From assembly GCA_002355455.1 (NCBI GenBank), contig AP017375.1, positions 3,348,001 through 3,412,000 on the forward strand: DNA of 64,000 nucleotides. The letters are read 5' to 3'. Positions 8,680 through 15,769 of this stretch are shown piece by piece (position 1 is the stretch's first letter; each line of letters opens with the position of its first letter). The stretch comes from Stanieria sp. NIES-3757 (lineage in GTDB: Bacteria; Cyanobacteriota; Cyanobacteriia; Cyanobacteriales; Xenococcaceae). A model generated the notes under the pieces. It did no database searches. It was given only the letters and a program-made list of their open reading frames with translations, and was not told where the DNA came from. A program made the translations under genes and the position numbers.

Positions 8680-9513
8680 TTATTGTGCTAATTGAGCTTT
8701 AGCTCGCTGCCAAAGAGACTCTAATTCTGTAATGTTGTAATCTTCTAAAGGCATTTCTGCAACTGACTCCATCATCGCGAGTCTTTGAATAAAACGTTGA
8801 TTCGTTCCTTGTAAAGCTGCAGAAGGATCTAGTCCATACCAACGAGCGATATTAATTAGAGTAAATAATAAATCTCCTAATTCTGCCTGTTGATGTTCTT
8901 TATCGCCTAAATCGATCGCTTCTTCAAATTCAGCTAATTCTTCGTCAAACTTTTCCCATACTCCTTCAGCATTATCCCATTCAAAGCCAGCAGCAGCAGC
9001 TTTTTTGGATATTTTCATCCCTGCCATCAGAGGTGGTAAACTACGAGCATAACGATGCAACTTTCTACTGAGTAATTGTGCTTGTTCGGGAGTTTCTCCT
9101 TTTTCCGCTGCTTTGATTTGTTCCCAATTTTGATGAACTTCATCCACACTGTTAACTTCCACCTCACCAAAAACATGAGGATGGCGACGGATTAACTTTT
9201 CAGTAATACCTTGAGCAACTTCTTGTAAAGTAAAATGCTGATATTCTTGAGCAATTTGTGCTTGTAAGACTACTTGTAACAATAAATCGCCTAACTCTTC
9301 CGCGATCGCTATTGGTTCACCCGAAGTAATCGCATCTACCGTTTCATAAGCTTCTTCAATTATATAAGGTGTCAAGCTTTCAGGCGTTTGTGCTAAATCC
9401 CAAGGACAACCACCATCAGGCGATCGTAATTTAGCTACTACTTCAATCAATTCTTTTAAAGCAACTAATGTAGATGTTTGTACTGATAGCATTGTTTCCT
9501 GTGATTCAACCAT
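8680..9513 (-). CDS. mazG: Nucleoside triphosphate pyrophosphohydrolase
   Basis: 277 residues with two MazG repeats, as in full-length bacterial MazG. The first repeat has GGCPWDLAQTPESLTPYIIEEAYET and then EELGDLLLQVVLQA, the EExxE...ExxD magnesium-binding set. The second has FEWDNAEGVWEKFDEELAEFEEAI and ELGDLLFTLINIAR. The enzyme hydrolyses non-canonical or excess NTPs to NMP and PPi in the cytoplasm. The ATG at 9513 adds about 30 residues before GGCPWD; ATG at 9492 (MLSVQTST) is an alternative. It stands as a single gene. Confidence 0.95.
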   Translation of the reverse strand: MVESQETMLSVQTSTLVALKELIEVVAKLRSPDGGCPWDLAQTPESLTPYIIEEAYETVDAITSGEPIAIAEELGDLLLQVVLQAQIAQEYQHFTLQEVAQGITEKLIRRHPHVFGEVEVNSVDEVHQNWEQIKAAEKGETPEQAQLLSRKLHRYARSLPPLMAGMKISKKAAAAGFEWDNAEGVWEKFDEELAEFEEAIDLGDKEHQQAELGDLLFTLINIARWYGLDPSAALQGTNQRFIQRLAMMESVAEMPLEDYNITELESLWQRAKAQLAQ

Positions 9514-9743
9514 AGCAAAATTTGTTTAAAATCCTTAAATGTTTTTAACTAAATTCGTTTAGTGTAACGAAATCCTTGTGATGAAAGTATTAATCATTTT
9601 TAGGCAATTATTTTATAACCTTTTTAATTGAAATTTACCAATCAATTTCTCCGTATTATTACTGAGCTTAGGAGTCAAAATAATCATTTTTGCATTAGAC
9701 TGGTTTATTACCTAAAAAAATAAATTACACTTCCTCCACAGCT

Positions 9744-10352
9744 ATGTTTTCTCCTGTATTTAAGCTTAACCAGAATAAGTTTATTGAGATTTGCTGTCTT
9801 GCTTTGATAGCGTTATTTCAACTTAAATTACTGGAATTATCTGTAAATCATGAACTAATTTATCTTATTTTTTTGTATTTTTTGGCGATTCAATTATTAT
9901 TCACCAAAAAAGATCACGATCAGCCTCATCAAAATACTCATTTGTTAAATTATTCTTTTGCCATTGCTTATCAAAAACGCTTGCGAGATTGGGATACTCA
10001 ACATCTAATTAAACGAGTCCAATATTATCTCCTTCCTCAAGAAAATATTCAAGAAATTTTACTATTCTATCAAAATAGCTTTTACCGAGTGAGCTATGAT
10101 ACACCTTTATCTCTGGGAGTATTAACTCATAATCGGATTATTGTACTCGATCTAAATTTTCCTGAACCATATTATCCTCAAATTATTAACTCTCATGAAC
10201 TTTTATCAATAGAAATTAAAGAAGGAAAATATTTTGATACTATTAAACTTTTTGCTCGCTCAAAACATCTAAAGATTCGACATATAATTAAAGGAAATAC
10301 AATGAACTTTGTTCAAGCAACGGCAAAACCTTATCAAGTTCAAGCTTGTTAA
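9744..10352 (+). CDS. Membrane-anchored protein of unknown function
   Basis: 202 residues with two hydrophobic helices at the N-terminus (about 13-31 and 36-53) and a basic soluble remainder. That part reads HLLNYSFAIAYQKRLRDWDTQHLIKRVQYYLLPQEN and then a beta-rich stretch with LSLGVLTHNRIIVLDLNFPEPY. I recognise no domain. It precedes tRNA-Lys by 26 bases on the same strand, so co-transcription is possible. Confidence 0.7.
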   Translation: MFSPVFKLNQNKFIEICCLALIALFQLKLLELSVNHELIYLIFLYFLAIQLLFTKKDHDQPHQNTHLLNYSFAIAYQKRLRDWDTQHLIKRVQYYLLPQENIQEILLFYQNSFYRVSYDTPLSLGVLTHNRIIVLDLNFPEPYYPQIINSHELLSIEIKEGKYFDTIKLFARSKHLKIRHIIKGNTMNFVQATAKPYQVQAC

Positions 10353-10378
10353 TGAACTAAGTTAGCATCAACAAACTA

Positions 10379-10450
10379 GGGTTATTAGCTCAATGGTAGA
10401 GCAGGTGACTCTTAATCACTTGGTTGGGGGTTCGAGTCCCTTATAACCCA
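10379..10450 (+). tRNA. trnK: tRNA-Lys (anticodon CTT)
   Basis: 72 bases fold as a cloverleaf. The acceptor GGGTTAT pairs with ATAACCC at the 3' end with discriminator A. The D arm reads agctcaatggtagagc, the anticodon stem GGTGA/TCACT encloses loop CTCTTAA (anticodon CTT), and the T arm contains GGTTCGAGTCC. CCA is not encoded beyond the first bases. This tRNA decodes AAG lysine codons. Confidence 0.95.
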
Positions 10451-10719
10451 TTTTCTGAAATTTTTACCTTGTTTAAATTTCACCTCTTCTATTGTCTTCG
10501 CTAATCTTTAAAAACAAAAAAATCATTAAATAAAAATATTTTCTAGAAAAATTAAAACTTTTAAACTTTATCCAAAGAAAAAAACTATATTGTCTTTTTA
10601 TTTTGCTCCATAAACAAAATTATTTAATTTACTGACTTGGATAAAAATCTATTATTAATTTTTCAATTAAAATTATGGTAAATTGGTGTCAATGAAAATA
10701 GAAACGCCTATAGAAAGAA

Positions 10720-10748
10720 AAAGGTGTCGAAGCTGCTTCTGCACCTTT
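10720..10748 (+). terminator. Stem-loop, terminator-like
   Basis: AAAGGTG pairs with CACCTTT around an inner GAAG/CTTC hairpin, followed by 'cttacttttaattt'. It lies about 270 bases after the tRNA. It could end an unannotated small RNA or a transcript reading through the tRNA. Confidence 0.4.
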
Positions 10749-10989
10749 CTTACTTTTAATTTGCTTATTTTAAGTTAATTGTTGTCCAATTATTAAAAAG
10801 TTTATTAATTGCAAATAGTGTAATTGTTTAGCTTGATTAGACAATAATTTAACAAGTTGCAATATGCATGTAATTAGTTGTAACAAAAGGTAATTTTACT
10901 CAATTTATCTTGTTATGATTAAGATCACATAAAGATTTGATGAAGTAATTAAAATGTAGATCTGTCGTAGTTTATTTAGATTTAGAAAA

Positions 10990-11142
10990 ATGCCTTTGTG
11001 GATTTTAATTTTGATTCTAATAATTACTTGGAAATTCCCAATCTGGTTTTTGTTAGGTTTATTGATTCAAAGCTTACCTTATATAATATTTCTAATCACA
11101 GCGTTTGGGTTAGTCTCAATCTTACCTATTTTTTTTGAATAA
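10990..11142 (+). CDS. Possible 50-residue hydrophobic peptide
   Basis: An ATG-to-TAA frame of 50 residues, MPLWILILILIITWKFPIW..., almost entirely hydrophobic with two helix-length segments and an acidic C-terminal residue. It stands in an otherwise empty 818-base gap (10451-11268). A possible hairpin, AGCTAC/GTAGCT at 11166-11188, follows it. No good ribosome site precedes it. Such small membrane peptides occur in cyanobacteria, but chance in AT-rich DNA cannot be excluded. Confidence 0.3.
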   Translation: MPLWILILILIITWKFPIWFLLGLLIQSLPYIIFLITAFGLVSILPIFFE

Positions 11143-11165
11143 ACTATCAAAAACAATATTAAAAA

Positions 11166-11188
11166 AGCTACCCATATACTAAGTAGCT
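11166..11188. terminator. Weak inverted repeat after small ORF
   Basis: AGCTAC and GTAGCT form a 6-base-pair stem with an 11-base loop, preceded by an A run and followed by a modest T-rich stretch. It may serve transcripts from either side. Confidence 0.3.
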
Positions 11189-11268
11189 ATGTTTCTGTAA
11201 AATAAATTTTGATTAGATCGGCAGTAAAAAATGCTGCTGATTTTTTATATTTATTAAACTAAAAAGTT

Positions 11269-12030
11269 TTAAAAAGGAAAAGATTTTCGTAAAGTTACAA
11301 ATGCGAGAAGAATGACAGTAGTTAAATAAATCCTTTTTAACCAAACATTACTTAAGTTTAAACTTAAATTACCTCCAATGATTCCACCTATAAACATGAC
11401 AAAACCAAGAATAATGCCTAATTGATAATTAACAATTCCATATTTAATAAAAATAATAGTGGCAATAAAAGAGGAAAAAATGTTAATAAACTTGGTAATT
11501 GCTATAGCTTGAACGAAAGTCATAGCAAAAAAGATTACGTAAACTGCTGTTAGCAAAGTTACATAACCACCACTAAAAAAACCACCATAGATACCTAGTA
11601 AGAAAGTTACAATATATCCAATCAATTCTGCCATTTTTGAAGGCAGAATTTTTGTTGGAGCAATTCCAGCATTGCGGTTAATAATAGAAAATAATGTTAT
11701 CATAATCATTGAAATAGAAATGATTAATGGCATTGATTTTGATGGCACAATTAAAACTAGTAATGCACCTAAAATCGAGCCTATTATTGTTAGCAAAACC
11801 AATAATGGTAATCGTCGTCGGTCAATTATTCCTTTACCAATAAAAGGAATAGTGCCACCAACACTCATTAAAGTTAATGCAAACATATTAGTAGCTAAAG
11901 CAGTACGTGGTTCAATTCCAAACTGAAGCATTACAGGTACAGTTATTAATGATGTGCTACCTGTGATTACGCTAATAATACTTACAATTAGAAAAATCAC
12001 AACTAGTATAAATAGTTGATTAATATCCAT
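11269..12030 (-). CDS. TauE/SafE-family permease
   Basis: From ATG at 12030 the product is 253 residues (MDINQLFILVVIFLIV...) and almost wholly membrane-embedded, with about eight helices. The family repeat is visible as GSTSLITVPVMLQFGIEPRTALATNMFA near the N-terminus and FFSGGYVTLLTAVYVIFFAMTFVQAIAITKFINI in the second half. This matches the sulfite/organosulfonate exporter family TauE/SafE (formerly DUF81). A longer frame reaches 12168, but its first 46 residues are polar and unlike the family, so I prefer the internal start. Substrate unknown; no sulfur genes are adjacent. Confidence 0.8.
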   Translation of the reverse strand: MDINQLFILVVIFLIVSIISVITGSTSLITVPVMLQFGIEPRTALATNMFALTLMSVGGTIPFIGKGIIDRRRLPLLVLLTIIGSILGALLVLIVPSKSMPLIISISMIMITLFSIINRNAGIAPTKILPSKMAELIGYIVTFLLGIYGGFFSGGYVTLLTAVYVIFFAMTFVQAIAITKFINIFSSFIATIIFIKYGIVNYQLGIILGFVMFIGGIIGGNLSLNLSNVWLKRIYLTTVILLAFVTLRKSFPF

Positions 12031-12168
12031 TTTTTTTAGGCTGTTTCTTTCTTGAGCTAATTTTACTTTGATATTTTGACAATAAGAAAGCTGCTCAATT
12101 AGAGAAGCTAGTACATTTATTGGTGAGTTTTTATAGTGTTTCTTGGATTGATGAGGTACACTCAACAC

Positions 12169-12569
12169 CTGCCTCCTGTCTTAAAGCTAAAAACTTTGTA
12201 CCTCACCAGTATGAAAATTGCTATATTTCCCTCAGTTAATAGAATTAGCTAATTCTGTCGAAAACTTAACCTTTATCCGCTGATTATTTCCCAATTAATA
12301 CGTAATTTACTTTACATTTTTCTTTGGCAAAGTTTTTCGCTACCAGAGTCAATATATTGATACTTGTTCAATCATAATTGCTAGACACATAGCGATCGCT
12401 ATACTGGTTTTTTGATTTTTAAATGCATTGCAATCTAATTAAAAATGTATTACATTAAAAAGAAATTGTTTAGTTATTGTAGGAACTTGATTACTTTTGG
12501 TCTTACAAGCCAAACAAGCTTTACTAGCAAGATTGTTGTCGTAAAAATATTTTTATCAGAAGGATTCTG
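12169..12569. other. Intergenic region, no gene seen
   Basis: 401 bases between the divergent permease and NIL genes. It is AT-rich with one HIP1 site near 12393 and no convincing open frame or strong inverted repeat. Confidence 0.4.
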
Positions 12570-12575
12570 TTGAAA

Positions 12576-12878
12576 ATGGTTAGTTCTTATATGTTGCAAC
12601 TAGGCTCTTCTTACCCAAATCGTTCCCTGCAAGTTCATCTTCAGTTGAGAATTCCTCAAAAATATTATTTAGAACCAGTTATTTCTAGACTTGCTACTGA
12701 TTTCAATTTAAAACTCAATATAATTGCTGCGATTTTAGGTAAAGATGGTCAAGGAGATGGTTGGTTTGATATAGAATTACAAGGTAATTCTCGACAAATT
12801 GATAGTGCTTTGATTTATCTTTCAGAATTAGATATTGAAGTTTGGCACAAAGACGATCAAGAAATAGATGGTTGGTGA
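12576..12878 (+). CDS. NIL-domain protein
   Basis: 100 residues from ATG 12576; a TTG two codons earlier is also open. The ferredoxin-like NIL fold is visible: VHLQLRIPQKYYLEPVISRLATDFNLKLNIIAAILG, then GDGWFDIELQGNSRQIDSALIYLSELDIEVW. NIL domains bind small ligands at the end of methionine ABC ATPases; cyanobacteria also carry free-standing copies, sometimes fused to ferredoxin. Here it stands alone, so the ligand and partner are unknown. Confidence 0.85.
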   Translation: MVSSYMLQLGSSYPNRSLQVHLQLRIPQKYYLEPVISRLATDFNLKLNIIAAILGKDGQGDGWFDIELQGNSRQIDSALIYLSELDIEVWHKDDQEIDGW

Positions 12879-12922
12879 AGTAAGACTGTTGGGAATTAAG
12901 TTCTCATAGTGCATAGTATGTA

Positions 12923-14224
12923 TTATTGCTTTGTCAGTCGGCGCAATTGAGGTAGTCTATAGCCAATTACACCAACCAAAAACATAGCGATCGCAGTAAA
13001 AACATACAACAATGCCATTCCTGCACCTCTACCAGTACCAAAAATAGGAGCAAACAAAGAGTTTAAAAGACTTTGTGATTGCATAGCTGGTTCAAGAAAG
13101 CGATCGCTTAAAAATCCTGCTATTAGTGTTGCACTCGCACTAACTAATTCTAAAACTAAGGAATTAGCAGCAAAAACTCTTCCCTGGAGGTTGGGAGGAA
13201 TAATTTCCATCCACAAGGCAGTTTCCGAACTACCCAAGAGGGGAAAATTAATTGAAGAAAAAAATTGAGCGGGTAACCAAACATTTAAACTTTGACCCCA
13301 ACCAAATACTGTTTTGGCAATGCCTGCCCCCATAAACCCAGCAAGCATACCATCTATTCTTCGTTTTGTTCCACCCCAAGCAGTTAGAACTACTGCACCA
13401 GTAACTCCGCCAATACCTGCAATAGAAAGAATCGCACTGAGAACCTGAGAATTACTGTTTGAGCGAGCTAGAATCATTGTATCGTCTATGGTAGCACCCA
13501 AATCATGAGCAAACCAAAATAAAGTAGTGATAATTAGTAAAGTACGTAAGCTGGAACGCTGCCAAATATAACGAATGCCAAAAGTTATTTCTTGCCACCA
13601 AAGTTTTAGTCTACCTAATTTTTCTTCTTCACTTCTTGCTTGGGTTAGTTGTTGATCTGTTTCTTGTGGTTGGGGAATCCGTATCCAAAGTAAAGTGTTG
13701 ATCGCAATGATAAAAGTTACCAAATCAATCGGTAAAATACCCTCTAAACCAATGATCGGATACAACACGCCAGCTAAAGCAGGAGCAATAATATTTGAGC
13801 CGTAGTGAACAGCAGAATTCATACTGTTAGCACGGGTATAATTCTGAGGCGATACTAAAGTAGTAATTGATGTGGAATAGGCTAGTTGTTGAATTTGACC
13901 AAAACCACCATTAATTGATGCAGCTACATACAGATGCCAGATAGCCAACTGTCCAGTGAGATGGAGAATTAAGATCATCACAGTAGCACAAGCTGCGATC
14001 GCGTCTCCTAACATCATTAAGTACTTACGGTTAACGCGATCGACAATAATACCAGCAAATAAAGCAATAAAAATGCGAGGCAGTTGAGAAAAAAATCCGA
14101 TCAAAGCAAGAGCTGTTGCCGAACCTGTCATTTGCCAAGCCCAGAGAGTCAAGGCAAAATCGGTCATATAACTGCCAATAGTAGAAACTAATTGACCGAA
14201 CCAAATCAGGATAAATTGTCGCAC
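12923..14224 (-). CDS. MFS exporter, EntS-like (likely siderophore export)
   Basis: 433 residues with about 12 membrane helices. The N-terminus (FILIWFGQLVSTIGSYMTDFALTLWAWQMTGSA), the loop GIIVDRVNRKY after helix 2, and the PALAGVLYPIIG segment match the MFS_3/EntS-type subfamily. Members of it export enterobactin and related siderophores. It is the last gene of the minus-strand iron unit, 42 bases after the DUF1636 gene. The role in exporting the product of the adjacent NRPS cluster is inferred from position. It is the only candidate exporter in the window. Confidence 0.8.
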   Translation of the reverse strand: MRQFILIWFGQLVSTIGSYMTDFALTLWAWQMTGSATALALIGFFSQLPRIFIALFAGIIVDRVNRKYLMMLGDAIAACATVMILILHLTGQLAIWHLYVAASINGGFGQIQQLAYSTSITTLVSPQNYTRANSMNSAVHYGSNIIAPALAGVLYPIIGLEGILPIDLVTFIIAINTLLWIRIPQPQETDQQLTQARSEEEKLGRLKLWWQEITFGIRYIWQRSSLRTLLIITTLFWFAHDLGATIDDTMILARSNSNSQVLSAILSIAGIGGVTGAVVLTAWGGTKRRIDGMLAGFMGAGIAKTVFGWGQSLNVWLPAQFFSSINFPLLGSSETALWMEIIPPNLQGRVFAANSLVLELVSASATLIAGFLSDRFLEPAMQSQSLLNSLFAPIFGTGRGAGMALLYVFTAIAMFLVGVIGYRLPQLRRLTKQ

Positions 14225-14266
14225 TAAATTTTTTGAATCAGGTAAAGACGTGGAAATCGAGCGAGA

Positions 14267-14626
14267 TTAACCAGCTTGAATAGCTGGAATACGCGCAACC
14301 TGGGCTGACTGCAACACTTGAGGTAATTTGCTATGAGGAATAAACTTGCCTTTAGAATTAAGATAAAGTTCTGCAAACTTGACTAAAGCTTCGGGAATTT
14401 CTTGAAAAGGTAAATCAGTAAATAAATAAGTAGGTAGATTATTTGCACACAGAGCTACTACACAACCTCTTTCGCACATCCACAGACATTCCACTGCTTG
14501 AACCACAAACTTATCGGAATTAATTTCGTTGAGCCGATTTACCAGACTAACACCCAAAGGTGGCTCTAAATCTTTTTGAGAACTGACATTACAAGATTGA
14601 CAGACAAATAAAACAGGTTTTGACAT
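14267..14626 (-). CDS. DUF1636 cysteine-rich (ferredoxin-like) protein
   Basis: 119 residues. Cysteines occur as CQSC near the N-terminus and as ECLWMCERGCVVALCA in the middle. That spacing suits a thioredoxin-like [2Fe-2S] ferredoxin fold, the usual description of DUF1636 proteins. In cyanobacteria these often sit with siderophore uptake genes, which agrees with this neighbourhood. Iron release from an imported ferric siderophore by reduction is a reasonable guess but is not shown by the sequence. Confidence 0.75.
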   Translation of the reverse strand: MSKPVLFVCQSCNVSSQKDLEPPLGVSLVNRLNEINSDKFVVQAVECLWMCERGCVVALCANNLPTYLFTDLPFQEIPEALVKFAELYLNSKGKFIPHSKLPQVLQSAQVARIPAIQAG

Positions 14627-14665
14627 GGAAATGATTCCTCAATTTTTTTGTTTAAAAAAGTAAGT

Positions 14666-15691
14666 TTAACTATTTGGTTTTATAGTTGTTAACAGTAGAT
14701 CGGGTAAGGCTTCTAAGATCAGTTTGTCGGTTAATGGTCCTCGAATACTACTACCCCAGAGTTGATAATCGACAAAAAATACTCGATCTTGCTGAAAAAC
14801 TGACATTGAATTGAGTAAAGGATTTTTAGCCCATCTTTCCCTAACAACTTTTTCAGGATTGAATAAACTTTCATCAGTCGAAGATAAAACTAAAATAATA
14901 TCTGTTTCAACATTGGGTAATATTTCAAAGGAAATTTCAGCATAGTCTTGAACTCCTGATGGTTGAACAATTTCAAAGCCAATTTCTTTTAATAATCTTC
15001 CTGTAGTGCTTTTCGGTGTAGAAGCAACGTAGGTAGTTAAATTAGAATTAATCAAAAACACACTAGGATAAGCTTGTAAAACAGGTTGCAGTGCCTTACG
15101 AGCTTGAGAAATTTGCTGGTCAAAAGCTGCTAACAGTTCTTCTGCTTGACTTTCTCGACCTAAAGCACGAGCAATTCCTTTGATGTCTTGCTGCCAGACT
15201 TGTTGTCCATCTGCTTGTTCGTCACTAAAAAGTAAAGTAGGTGCAATTTGAGAAAGTAGAGAATATTCTTCCTGGTGCAACCATTGTTCTCCCAAGATTA
15301 AATCTGGTTTGAGTAAAGCAAGACGTTCGAGGGAGGGGGATTTGCGATCGCCTAATCCGATTGGCTGTGTCGTTACCCATTTGCCGATATAGGGAATCTG
15401 TTTTGAAGGATTGTCGTAGGTTTGAATTTTTAAATTCTCTGTTTCAGCATAAGCCATCGGCTGAACTCCCAATGCCAACATACTATCTAAAATATGAGGA
15501 CTAAGGGCAGCAACTTTCTGCGGTTGTCCACAAACTTCTGTTTCTCCCATCTCGTGTTGAACTAAACGACAGGATTCTGAATTAACCGCCGTAGCGCGAT
15601 CGCTCTTTACAGAATCAGGAGAGCGACCGCAAGCTACGATGAGAACTAAGGTACAGATTCCGATAATCAGTAACGGGCGTAGTTTAGACAT
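14666..15691 (-). CDS. Ferric-siderophore-binding lipoprotein (FecB/FhuD-like)
   Basis: 341 residues from ATG 15691 (MSKLRPLL...). A lipobox, LIVAC-G with Cys21, marks a lipid-anchored periplasmic protein. The class III substrate-binding fold is recognisable: QKVAALSPHILDSMLALGVQPMAYAE, then SPSLERLALLKPDLILGEQ, a long connecting helix, FLINSNLTTYVAS, and ILVLSSTDESLF. It receives ferric siderophore from the receptor encoded just upstream and should hand it to an ABC permease. No FecCD permease or ATPase is present in this window. An open frame extends to TTG 15769 but would place 26 residues before the signal peptide, so I reject it. Confidence 0.9.
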   Translation of the reverse strand: MSKLRPLLIIGICTLVLIVACGRSPDSVKSDRATAVNSESCRLVQHEMGETEVCGQPQKVAALSPHILDSMLALGVQPMAYAETENLKIQTYDNPSKQIPYIGKWVTTQPIGLGDRKSPSLERLALLKPDLILGEQWLHQEEYSLLSQIAPTLLFSDEQADGQQVWQQDIKGIARALGRESQAEELLAAFDQQISQARKALQPVLQAYPSVFLINSNLTTYVASTPKSTTGRLLKEIGFEIVQPSGVQDYAEISFEILPNVETDIILVLSSTDESLFNPEKVVRERWAKNPLLNSMSVFQQDRVFFVDYQLWGSSIRGPLTDKLILEALPDLLLTTIKPNS

Positions 15692-15769
15692 GAGCGGAAG
15701 AGGTAGAGGAAGCAGAGTTCGCTGTGGCAGAAAGTTAAAAGCGTATAGGGTATAGCTAAAAACTAACAA

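Noticed and set aside
12028-12168. Upstream 46 residues of the TauE/SafE permease
   Set aside because: Polar, unlike the family N-terminus, and better explained as leader; the ATG at 12030 starts directly at the first membrane helix.
15692-15769. TTG-initiated extension of the binding lipoprotein
   Set aside because: It would put 26 residues before a clear lipoprotein signal peptide; ATG 15691 gives the right signal and lipobox.
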